Assembly (NCBI RefSeq): GCF_947500125.1
Contig: NZ_CANMRA010000008.1
Coordinates: forward strand, 62,001 to 126,000
Source of the DNA: an uncultured Kocuria sp.
GTDB lineage: Bacteria > Actinomycetota > Actinomycetes > Actinomycetales > Micrococcaceae
Length of the DNA stretch: 64,000 nt
Reading direction: 5' to 3'
Positions 50,264-57,495 of this stretch are shown here, in pieces (the first letter of the stretch is position 1; every line of letters begins with the position of its first letter). Made by a program: the position numbers and the translations under genes. Below the pieces are notes generated by a model, which saw only the letters and a list, made by a program, of their open reading frames with translations, was not told the origin of the DNA and ran no database searches.

Positions 50264-51754
50264 CTACAGGTCCGCGAGCACCGACACCGGGTTCTCCACG
50301 GCGTCGGCCACCATGCGCAGGAAGCCGCCGGCGGCCCCGCCGTCGCACACCCGGTGGTCGAACGCGAGGGAGAGCTGGGTGACCTTGCGGACGGCCAGCT
50401 GCCCGTCGACCACCCACGGGCGGTCGATGATCCGGCCGATCCCGAGGATCGCGACCTCCGGGTGGTTGATGATCGCCGCGGCCCCGTCCGTGCCGAACAC
50501 CCCGTAGTTGTTGAGGGTGAACGTGGAGCCGGACAGCTCGGCGGGGCCGGCCTTGCCGGTGCGCGCGAGCTCGGTGAGCCGCCGGAGCTCGGCGTCGAGG
50601 CCGCGGGCGCTCAGGGTGTGCGCGTTGCGGATGTTCGGCACCACGAGCCCGCGGTCGGTCTGCGCCGCGAAGCCCAGGTTCACGCCGTCGAAGCGCACGA
50701 TCTGCTGGCTGCCGTCCTCGAGGGTCTCGATCCGGGTGGCGAGCTCGGGGTGGCGGGCCAGGCCGGCGAGCACGAACCGCGCGATCAGGGCCATGAGCCC
50801 CGGGGCCCGCTCGGGATCCTGCGCCTTGAGCTCGGCGCGCAGCTGCACCAGCTTCGTGGCGTCCACGTCCACCCAGACGGTGGCCTCGGGGATCTCGCTG
50901 CGGGAGCGGGTCATGGCCTGCCCGATGGCCTTGCGGATCCCGGCGACCGGGAGCCGCTCGGCCACCCCCAGCCCCGTGCGGGCGTCCACGGCGGACGGCG
51001 CCACGGCGGACGGTCCCGGGGTGCGGGACGACGGCGCGGCGGCGGTCTCCCGCGGGGCCGTCGCCGGCTCCGCGGGGGCGTCCGCCGCGGCCACGACGTC
51101 GCGGCGCAGGATGAGCCCGCCGGGGCCCGAGCCGCGCACGGTGGAGATGTCGATCCCGCGGTCCTTGGCGAGCTTGCGCACGATCGGAGAGACGACCGTG
51201 GGCGCCAGGCGCGGGGCCGAGGCCATCGCGTCGTGGGCGGCGTCCGTGGCCGCGGCCTGCGCCGCCGCCTGCGCCGGTGCGGTGGCGGTCGCGGTGGCCT
51301 GCCCGTCCGCTGAACCGGCCCGCTTGGGCCGGCGCCGGCGCCCGGCCGTGCCGCCGGCGGGCGTGCCGTAGCCGATGAGCACGCTGCCGGATCCGGCGTC
51401 GTCGTCGGAGGCCCCGGCCGCCGCCTCGGGGTCCGCCCCGGCGCGCTCCTCCTCACGGTAGGACTGCTCGCCCTTGGGGCCGCCGCCCTGCGGGGCGGGG
51501 GTCCCGTCCCGGTCCCCGGTGTCGACGGAGATCAGCGGCGCCCCCACGTCGAGGGTCTGCCCGGAGGCGCCGTGCAGCTGGTGCACGGTCCCCGCGAAGG
51601 GGCACGGGACCTCCACGGCGGACTTGGCGGTCTCCACCTCGGCGATCGGCTGGTCCACGGCGACGGTGTCGCCCACCTGGACGAGCCAGCTCACGAGCTC
51701 GGCCTCGGTCAGTCCCTCGCCGAGATCCGGCAGGGTGAACGTCTTCACGGTCAT
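50264..51754 (-). CDS. 2-oxoacid dehydrogenase E2 (dihydrolipoamide acyltransferase)
   Basis: 496 residues from the ATG at 51754. One lipoyl domain (1-80) with lipoate on K44 in VETAKSAVE, a long Ala/Pro/Gly linker, the E3/E1-binding domain (about 160-200: SPIVRKLAKDRGIDISTVRGSG), a second flexible linker, and a catalytic domain ending with the acyltransferase motif FDHRVCDGG (about 462-470). E2 takes the acyl group from E1 and passes it to CoA. With the E1 genes immediately upstream (2-bp gap) and an Lrp regulator, a branched-chain 2-oxoacid complex is more likely than pyruvate dehydrogenase, by context. No E3 gene here. Confidence 0.9.
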   Translation of the reverse strand: MTVKTFTLPDLGEGLTEAELVSWLVQVGDTVAVDQPIAEVETAKSAVEVPCPFAGTVHQLHGASGQTLDVGAPLISVDTGDRDGTPAPQGGGPKGEQSYREEERAGADPEAAAGASDDDAGSGSVLIGYGTPAGGTAGRRRRPKRAGSADGQATATATAPAQAAAQAAATDAAHDAMASAPRLAPTVVSPIVRKLAKDRGIDISTVRGSGPGGLILRRDVVAAADAPAEPATAPRETAAAPSSRTPGPSAVAPSAVDARTGLGVAERLPVAGIRKAIGQAMTRSRSEIPEATVWVDVDATKLVQLRAELKAQDPERAPGLMALIARFVLAGLARHPELATRIETLEDGSQQIVRFDGVNLGFAAQTDRGLVVPNIRNAHTLSARGLDAELRRLTELARTGKAGPAELSGSTFTLNNYGVFGTDGAAAIINHPEVAILGIGRIIDRPWVVDGQLAVRKVTQLSLAFDHRVCDGGAAGGFLRMVADAVENPVSVLADL

Positions 51755-51756
51755 GG

Positions 51757-52806
51757 TCAGTCCTCCCACTGCAGGTCGTCCACGGCGTCGAGGATGCGGT
51801 CGACGCTCGGCAGGTAGTGCTTCTCGAGCTTGGGCGCCGGGTACGGGATGTCGAACCCGGTCACGCGGCGCACGGGCGCGGCCAGGGAGTGGAAGCAGCG
51901 CTCCTGGACGCGGGCCACGATCTCGGCCGCCACGGACGCGAAGCCCGGCGCCTCGGCCACGACCACCACGCGCCCGGTCCTGCGCACCGACGCGGCGACC
52001 GTCTCGTCGTCGAACGGGACGAGGCTGCGCAGGTCCACGACCTCGAGCGAGCGCCCCTCGGCGGCGGCGGTCGCCGCGGCCGCCAGGGCGGTCGGCACGG
52101 ACGGCCCGTAGGCCAGCAGCGTGGCGTCCTCGCCGGCGCGGGCGACCACGGCGCGGCCCTCCCGGCGCTCGGGCGACCGGTTCTCGTAGCGGTCCTTCAG
52201 CTCGGCCAGGTCCACGGGCGCCTTGGACCAGTAGAGCTTCTTGGGCTCGAAGAACACGACGGGGTCGTCGGAGTCGATCGCCTCGCGCAGCATGAGGTAG
52301 GCGTCCTCGACCGTGGCGGGGGTGAAGACCTTCAGGCCCGGGGTGTGGGCGTAGTAGGCCTCGGAGGAGTCGCAGTGGTGCTCCACGCCGCCGATGCCGC
52401 CGGCGTAGGGGATGCGGATGACGATCGGCAGGCGCACCGCGCCGCGGGTGCGGTTGTGCATCTTCGCGATGTGCGAGGCGACCTGCTCGAAGGCCGGGTA
52501 GGCGAAGGCGTCGAACTGCATCTCGATGACGGGGCGCATGCGGTTCATCGCCATGCCCACGGCCATGCCGGCGATCCCGGACTCGGCCAGCGGGGTGTCG
52601 AAGCAGCGGGTGCGGCCGAAGCGCTGCGTCAGCCCGTCGGTGATGCGGAATACGCCGCCGAGGGTGCCGACGTCCTCGCCGAAGACGACGACGCCGTCGT
52701 CGGCGGCCAGCGCGTCCGCCAGGGCGGTGTTGAGCGCCTGGGCGAAGGTGGCCGGCTTGACCGCCGGGGCCTCGCCGGCCGGGGCGGGGGCGTGGAGGGT
52801 GCTCAC
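51757..52806 (-). CDS. 2-oxoacid dehydrogenase E1 beta subunit
   Basis: 349 residues, GTG start overlapping the E1-alpha stop (GTGA). Transketolase-like fold: VVVFGEDVGTLGGVFRITDGL with the catalytic Glu, FDTPLAESGIAGMAVGMAM, RIPYAGGIGGVEHHCDSSEAYYAHTPGLKVF, and the C-terminal FDIPYPAPKLEKHYLPS. The EHHCDS loop supplies the conserved active-site His. It pairs with the alpha subunit as an alpha2beta2 ThDP enzyme that decarboxylates branched 2-oxo acids or pyruvate. The second gene of the operon. Confidence 0.93.
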   Translation of the reverse strand: MSTLHAPAPAGEAPAVKPATFAQALNTALADALAADDGVVVFGEDVGTLGGVFRITDGLTQRFGRTRCFDTPLAESGIAGMAVGMAMNRMRPVIEMQFDAFAYPAFEQVASHIAKMHNRTRGAVRLPIVIRIPYAGGIGGVEHHCDSSEAYYAHTPGLKVFTPATVEDAYLMLREAIDSDDPVVFFEPKKLYWSKAPVDLAELKDRYENRSPERREGRAVVARAGEDATLLAYGPSVPTALAAAATAAAEGRSLEVVDLRSLVPFDDETVAASVRRTGRVVVVAEAPGFASVAAEIVARVQERCFHSLAAPVRRVTGFDIPYPAPKLEKHYLPSVDRILDAVDDLQWED

Positions 52807-53978
52807 TGTCCGGTCTCCTCTCGGGCGAGCTCGGCGGCCAGGAACTGCTCCTGCTCGGCGAGCTGCGGGGTCTGCTCGGTGTAGACGTGGCGGAACAGCT
52901 CGAGCGGGTCGATCTCCACGTCGGCGTTCATGCCGTCGCGCAGGGCGCTGGCGACGTCCTCGGCGGCCGCGGCGATGCGCTGCTCCGCCGCCTCGTCGAG
53001 CACGCCCTCGGCGCCGAGGTAGGCGCGCATCCGGGTCACCGGGTCCTTGGCGATCCACTCCTGCACCTCGGCGTCGTCCCGGTAGCGCGTGGCGTCGTCG
53101 GCGTTGGTGTGCGCCTGCATCCGGTAGGTGTGCGCCTCGACGAGGAGGGGCTCGGACTCGGAGCGCGCCAGGTCCACGGCGCGGCGCAGGGTGGCGAGCA
53201 GCGCCACGAGGTCGTTGCCGTCCACGCGCTCCCCGGCCATGCCGTAGCCGACCGCCTTGTGGGCGAGGCTGGGGGCCGCGGACTGCTGGGACAGGGGCAC
53301 GGAGATCGCGTAGCCGTTGTTCTGCACGAAGAACACGACCGGCAGCTTGAACACGGCCGCGAAGTTCAGGGCCTCGTGGAAGTCGCCCTCGCTGGTGGCG
53401 CCGTCGCCGCACATCGCCAGGACCACGGTGTCCTCGCCGCGCAGCTTCGCCGCGTGGGCCACGCCCACCGCGTGCAGCAGCTGGGTGGTCAGCGGCGTGG
53501 ACTGGATGCCCACGCAGTGCTCGTACGGGTCGTAGCCGCCGTGCCACTCGCCGCGGAAGATCGCCATGACCTGCAGGGGGTCCACGCCCTTGGTCATGAC
53601 CGCCACGGTGTCCCGGTAGGTGGGGAACAGCCAGTCGCCCTCTTCGAGGCACAGGGCGGCCGCCACCTGGCAGGCCTCCTGGCCGTGGCTGGACGGGTAG
53701 ACGGCCATGCGGCCCTGGCGGACCAGCGCGGAGTTCTGGTCGTTGACCCGCCGCCCGACCACCAGCTTCTCGTAGGCGTCCAGCAGGACGTCCCGGGCGG
53801 GCAGCGGGTACTCGTGGCCGGGGCCGGTGCCCTGCTCCTCGGGGGCGAGCAGCCGCCCGCTCGGGTCGACCATGCGGATCTCGCCGCGGGCGGGGAGCAT
53901 GTACTGCTCCGGCGTGATGCCGAAGGTCTGGGAGGCCCGGAGGATCGGGTCCTCGGGGGTCTCGACGGTCTGGCTCAT
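52803..53978 (-). CDS. 2-oxoacid dehydrogenase E1 alpha subunit
   Basis: 391 residues; ATG preceded by GAGGGGAC. ThDP-binding motif GDGATSEGD at 191-199 closing with NNGYA at 220-224, RVNDQNSALVRQGR near 77-90, and the phosphorylation-loop analogue TYRMQAHTNADDATRYRD. The N-terminal EDPILRASQTFGITPEQYMLPARGE extension is usual for actinobacterial BkdA/PdhA-like proteins. It is the first gene of the E1alpha-E1beta-E2 operon and is divergent from an Lrp-type regulator with a palindromic operator between. Confidence 0.93.
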   Translation of the reverse strand: MSQTVETPEDPILRASQTFGITPEQYMLPARGEIRMVDPSGRLLAPEEQGTGPGHEYPLPARDVLLDAYEKLVVGRRVNDQNSALVRQGRMAVYPSSHGQEACQVAAALCLEEGDWLFPTYRDTVAVMTKGVDPLQVMAIFRGEWHGGYDPYEHCVGIQSTPLTTQLLHAVGVAHAAKLRGEDTVVLAMCGDGATSEGDFHEALNFAAVFKLPVVFFVQNNGYAISVPLSQQSAAPSLAHKAVGYGMAGERVDGNDLVALLATLRRAVDLARSESEPLLVEAHTYRMQAHTNADDATRYRDDAEVQEWIAKDPVTRMRAYLGAEGVLDEAAEQRIAAAAEDVASALRDGMNADVEIDPLELFRHVYTEQTPQLAEQEQFLAAELAREETGQ

Positions 53979-54041
53979 GGTGTCCCCTCGGTCGGTCCCC
54001 GGTCCGGTCACGGGCCCGGGGAGGCAGGAAGGCTGGTGCAA

Positions 54042-54151
54042 CTCTGTCTCCTCAAGTATGGGAACTGGACATGGTTCGTATCCATAGAGCCGGGAAATTG
54101 CAGAAGACTGAGACAGAGAGTCCACACAGTGTGGACGAAATGTTCTAGTGT
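54042..54151. promoter_or_regulatory. Divergent control region with a perfect palindrome
   Basis: Between the E1-alpha and Lrp genes. GTCCACAC-A-GTGTGGAC is a perfect palindrome at 54120-54136, just upstream of TAGTGT (54146-54151), the likely -10 for the Lrp gene. A second, spaced inverted repeat, CTCTGTCTC (54042-54050) with GAGACAGAG (54110-54118), brackets the whole promoter region. A minus-strand CATACT near 54055 may be the -10 for the dehydrogenase operon. This fits an autoregulating Lrp-family protein. Confidence 0.6.
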
Positions 54152-54221
54152 GGCGTGGAGCACACGCATTCGTCCGGCACGTCGACGGACCTGCGACCGA
54201 CCCATCCCGAAGGAGCCCGCC

Positions 54222-54674
54222 GTGCCCTCGACCCCCGTGTCCCTGGACGAGACCGACCGGAAGATCCTCGCGGAGCTCTCCCGGGACGCGAGGCAGTCGG
54301 TGACCGCGATCGCCGCGGCCGTGCACGTCTCCCGCGCCCACGCCTACGCCCGCATCAACCGGCTCCGGGACGAGGGCGTCATCCTGCGCTTCAGCACCGT
54401 GATCGACCCGGTGCGGGCGGGCCTGCAGGCCTCCGCCTACGTGACGCTCAAGCTCCAGCAGAACACCTGGCGGGAGCTGTGCGCCCAGCTCCAGGCGATC
54501 CCCGCCGTGCACCACATCGCCCTGGTGGGCGGGAACTTCGACGTCATGCTCCTCGTGCGGGCCGTGGACACCGTGCACCTGCGGCAGGTGATCTTCGAGC
54601 ACATCCAGCAGCTGCCGGGCGTGGTGGACACCCAGACGTTCCTGATCTTCGAGGACATCGACACGCGGGCCTGA
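54222..54674 (+). CDS. Lrp/AsnC-family transcriptional regulator (BkdR-like by context)
   Basis: 150 residues, GTG start with AAGGAG 7 nt upstream. The N-terminal HTH (LDETDRKILAELSRDARQSVTAIAAAVHVSRAHAYARINRL) and C-terminal RAM/AsnC ligand domain (ALVGGNFDVMLLVRAVD, FEHIQQLPGVVDTQTFLIFED) have the family's standard length. In Pseudomonas an Lrp-type protein (BkdR) controls the branched-chain 2-oxoacid dehydrogenase operon in response to branched amino acids. The divergent arrangement here suggests the same role, and an amino acid ligand. Confidence 0.9.
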   Translation: MPSTPVSLDETDRKILAELSRDARQSVTAIAAAVHVSRAHAYARINRLRDEGVILRFSTVIDPVRAGLQASAYVTLKLQQNTWRELCAQLQAIPAVHHIALVGGNFDVMLLVRAVDTVHLRQVIFEHIQQLPGVVDTQTFLIFEDIDTRA

Positions 54675-54715
54675 CCCGCGGTCCCGGCGCCGGCCCGGTG
54701 CGCACGGCCGGCGTC

Positions 54716-54747
54716 ATGTTCCGTCACGGTCGTCATCTTCCGTCGCG
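54716..54747 (+). promoter_or_regulatory. Direct repeats upstream of metY promoter
   Basis: ATGTTCCGTCACGG (54716-54729) and ATCTTCCGTCGCGG (54734-54747) are near-identical 14-mers spaced 18 bp apart, so on nearly the same DNA face after two turns. They sit about 30 bp upstream of CATAGTGT (54774-54781), the probable -10. Candidate repressor or activator site for the methionine genes. Confidence 0.45.
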
Positions 54748-54779
54748 GAGGGACAGCCACTACCTCTGCGCATAGTGTT

Positions 54780-54944
54780 GTTCCAGCTTCACGAGACGTG
54801 ACCGCCAAGCTCCGACTTGGTCACGCACCAACCCCATGCTCATTGGGTGGTTCGGATGAAGAAGCGGCCTGCATTCTCCGCGGCGCCCCACCGGGGGACC
54901 GCGGCCGTCCGGTGCGGGTAAGAGCAAGGCACAGGAGCAGCGCC
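54780..54944 (+). ncRNA. Structured 5' leader of metY, possible riboswitch or attenuator
   Basis: About 160 nt lie between the likely transcription start and the ATG. Three hairpins are visible in order: GTGACC...GGTCAC enclosing CCAAG/CTTGG (54798-54826); ACCAACCC...GGGTGGT (about 54828-54853); and GCGG...CCGC (about 54864-54882). A short frame GTG TTG TTC CAG CTT CAC GAG ACG TGA could encode a leader peptide MLFQLHET just before the first hairpin. The SAM-I and SAM-IV core GGCAACC is absent, so no known SAM riboswitch is claimed. Confidence 0.35.
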
Positions 54945-56261
54945 ATGTCCATCCCCGTGACCGACCACGACCTCGCGACCCGGCAGATCCACGCCGGCAC
55001 CCACAGCGAGGTCACCCAGCGCACCCTGACGGTGCCGATCTACCAGACCGCGGCGTTCGAGTTCCCGGACTACGAGGCGGCCCAGCAGATGTTCGCCCAG
55101 ACCCGGGCGGGCTTCACCTACACGCGCACCGGCAACCCCACGGTGGCGGTGCTCGAGCAGCGGATCAGCGACCTCGAGGGCGGCGCGGGCGCCGTGGCCA
55201 CCGGCTCCGGGCAGTCCGCCGTGGCCGTCGCGCTGCTCGCCCTGCTCGGCCAGGGCACCGGCAAGCACCTCGTGGCCTCCGAGAAGCTCTACGGCGGGAC
55301 CGTGGACCTGCTCACCGACTCCTTCGCGGACTGCGGCATCGAGGTCTCCTTCGTGGACCCCACCACCCCGGGGGCGTGGGCCGCGGCCGTGCGCCCCGAC
55401 ACCCGGGCGTTCCTGCTCGAGTCCATCGGCAACCCGCTGGCCACCCTGCCGGACCTGCCCGGGGTCGCCGACGTCGCCCGGGCGGCCGGGGTGCCCGTCG
55501 TCGTCGACAACACCCTCGCTTCCCCGGCCCTGTACCGGCCGCTCGAGAAGGGCGCCGACATCGTGGTGCACTCGGCCACCAAGTTCCTGGGCGGGCACGG
55601 CAATGCGCTCGCCGGGGCGGTCGTGGACGGCGGGACCTTCGACTGGTCCGCGCGGCCGGACAAGTGGCCGCAGTTCACGCAGGCCCGCGCGCGCTGGGGC
55701 GGGCTGAGCCTCGTCGAGAAGTGCGCCGGGGCCAGCCCCTACCTGCACCTGGTCCGGGCCAAGTACGTGCACGACCTCGGCACCACGCTGTCCCCGTTCA
55801 ACGCCAGCCAGATCCTGCAGGGCACCGAGACCCTCGACCTGCGCGTGGCCCGCCACACGGCCTCCGCCCTCGAGGTCGCCGAGTTCCTGGCCGGGCACCC
55901 CGCCGTCGCCCGCGTCCACCACCCCGGCGTGCCCGGGGACCCCGGCGCCGGGATCGCCGCCCGGGACTTCCCGCGCGGGACCGGCTCCGTGTTCTCCTTC
56001 GACCTCGCCGCCCCGGACGCCGCCGTGGGGCCGTTCATCGACGCGCTCCGGCTGTTCAAGCTGGTCGCCAACGTCGGGGACACGCGCAGCCTCGTGGCCC
56101 ACCCCGCGGCCATGACCCACTGCCGCCTGACCCCCGAGCAGCGCCGGGCCGGCGGGATCGCCGAGACCACGATCCGGCTGTCGATCGGCCTCGAGTCCCC
56201 GCAGGACCTCGTGGCCGACCTCGGCCAGGCCCTCGACACCGTCCACACCACCCGGAAGTGA
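54945..56261 (+). CDS. metY: O-acetylhomoserine sulfhydrylase (MetY-type)
   Basis: 438 residues from the ATG at 54945 (AGGAG upstream). The Cys/Met metabolism PLP family: RQIHAGTH, PIYQTAAFEF, FTYTRTGNPTVAVLEQRI, and the PLP lysine K213 in HSATKFLGGHG. The length of about 440 and the insertion ahead of the C-terminal domain (AGASPYLHLVRAKYVHDLG) mark the OAH sulfhydrylase group, against about 390 for MetB/MetC. It makes homocysteine from O-acetylhomoserine and sulfide in the cytoplasm. The next gene is a paralogous family member 8 bp downstream, so the two are one operon. Confidence 0.88.
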   Translation: MSIPVTDHDLATRQIHAGTHSEVTQRTLTVPIYQTAAFEFPDYEAAQQMFAQTRAGFTYTRTGNPTVAVLEQRISDLEGGAGAVATGSGQSAVAVALLALLGQGTGKHLVASEKLYGGTVDLLTDSFADCGIEVSFVDPTTPGAWAAAVRPDTRAFLLESIGNPLATLPDLPGVADVARAAGVPVVVDNTLASPALYRPLEKGADIVVHSATKFLGGHGNALAGAVVDGGTFDWSARPDKWPQFTQARARWGGLSLVEKCAGASPYLHLVRAKYVHDLGTTLSPFNASQILQGTETLDLRVARHTASALEVAEFLAGHPAVARVHHPGVPGDPGAGIAARDFPRGTGSVFSFDLAAPDAAVGPFIDALRLFKLVANVGDTRSLVAHPAAMTHCRLTPEQRRAGGIAETTIRLSIGLESPQDLVADLGQALDTVHTTRK

Positions 56262-56269
56262 GCCCCGCC

Positions 56270-57457
56270 ATGACGTCCACCACCGCCACCCGCACCCGGG
56301 GGTTCACGACCACCGCCGTCCACGCCGGCCAGGAGCCCGACCCGCTGACCGGGGCGGTCATCCCGCCGATCTACCAGACCTCCACGTTCGCCCAGGACGG
56401 GATCAACGTGCTGCGCGCCGGCCACGAGTACAGCCGCGGCTCCAACCCCACCCGCAGCGGATTCGAGGAGCAGCTCGCGGCCCTGGAGCGGGGTGAGCGC
56501 GGGTTCGCGTTCGCCTCGGGGATCGCCGCCGAGGACGCCCTGCTGCGCGCGGTGCTGCGCCCCGGCGACCACATCGTGCTCGGCGCCGACGGCTACGGCG
56601 GCACCAACCGGCTGATCACGAAGGTCCTCGCCCCCTGGGACATCGGGCACACGGCCGTGGACATCACCGACCTCGACGCCGTCCTCGCCGCCGTGCGGCC
56701 CGGCTCCACGCGGGTGCTGTGGCTCGAGACGCCGTCCAACCCGCTGCTCGGCATCGCCGACGTCGCGGCCTGGGCGCAGCTGGCCCGGGACGCCGGGGCG
56801 CTGCTCGTCGTGGACAACACCTTCGCGTCCCCGTACCTGCAGAACCCCCTCGAGCTCGGCGCGCACGCCGTGGTGCACTCCACCACCAAGTACATCGGCG
56901 GGCACTCCGACGTGCTCGGCGGCGCCGTGGTCGTCGGGACGGCCGAGTGGCGCGGGGCCCCGCTCACGGAGGCGGTCGGCTTCCAGCAGTTCGCCGCCGG
57001 TGCCGTGGCCGGCCCGCAGGACAGCTACCTGGCCGCCCGCGGGCTCAAGACCCTGAGCCTGCGGATGGAACGCCACCAGGACAACGCGCAGCGGATCGCC
57101 GAGTGGCTGCTGGAGCGCCCGGAGGTCTCGCAGGTGCTCTACCCCGGGCTGCCCGAGCACCCCGGGCACGGGCTCGCGGCCGCGCAGATGCGCGGCTTCG
57201 GCGGCATGGTCTCCTTCCGGCCGGCCGGCGGGGAGGCCGCGGCCCGGGCGGTGGCGGAGGGCACCCGGCTGTACTCGCTGTCCGTGAGCCTGGGCGGGGT
57301 GGAGTCCCTGATCTGCTACCCCTCGGAGATGACGCACGCCTCGGTCAGGGGCACCGCGCTGGCCGTGCCCGTGGACCTGGTGCGGCTCTCGGTGGGCATC
57401 GAGGACGTCGAGGACCAGCTCGAGGACCTCGAGCGCGCGCTCGCCGGCGCCTCCTGA
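56270..57457 (+). CDS. metB: Cystathionine gamma-synthase / gamma-lyase family
   Basis: 395 residues, ATG at 56270. Same PLP fold as the gene upstream but of MetB/MetC length: TTAVHAGQEPDPLTGAVIPPIYQTSTF, YSRGSNPTRSGFEEQLA, WLETPSNPLL, and K207 in HSTTKYIGGHSDVLGGAVV. The C-terminus VSLGGVESLICYPSEMTHASV is usual for the group. The synthase (O-acyl- or O-acetylhomoserine plus cysteine) and lyase activities cannot be separated by sequence alone. Operon context with metY supports transsulfuration of homoserine derivatives, with either direction possible. Confidence 0.87.
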   Translation: MTSTTATRTRGFTTTAVHAGQEPDPLTGAVIPPIYQTSTFAQDGINVLRAGHEYSRGSNPTRSGFEEQLAALERGERGFAFASGIAAEDALLRAVLRPGDHIVLGADGYGGTNRLITKVLAPWDIGHTAVDITDLDAVLAAVRPGSTRVLWLETPSNPLLGIADVAAWAQLARDAGALLVVDNTFASPYLQNPLELGAHAVVHSTTKYIGGHSDVLGGAVVVGTAEWRGAPLTEAVGFQQFAAGAVAGPQDSYLAARGLKTLSLRMERHQDNAQRIAEWLLERPEVSQVLYPGLPEHPGHGLAAAQMRGFGGMVSFRPAGGEAAARAVAEGTRLYSLSVSLGGVESLICYPSEMTHASVRGTALAVPVDLVRLSVGIEDVEDQLEDLERALAGAS

Positions 57458-57482
57458 CCCGGCGTCCCGGCGCCGACCGCAC

Positions 57483-57488
57483 TAGCCT
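57483..57488 (+). promoter_or_regulatory. -10 hexamer TAGCCT, leaderless sulfurtransferase
   Basis: TAGCCT ends 7 nt before the ATG at 57496. No ribosome site. This would give the sulfurtransferase a promoter of its own downstream of the cystathionine gene. Confidence 0.4.
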
Positions 57489-57495
57489 GGGGCGC

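Noticed and set aside
46143-50417. Minus-strand frame of 1424 codons spanning the glycosyltransferase and hydroxyacid oxidase
   Set aside because: Only the last 288 codons (UbiA) have a recognisable domain; the rest is antisense to well-supported genes.
54780-54944. SAM riboswitch upstream of metY
   Set aside because: The conserved SAM-I/SAM-IV core GGCAACC and pseudoknot partners were not found, so only a structured leader is claimed.
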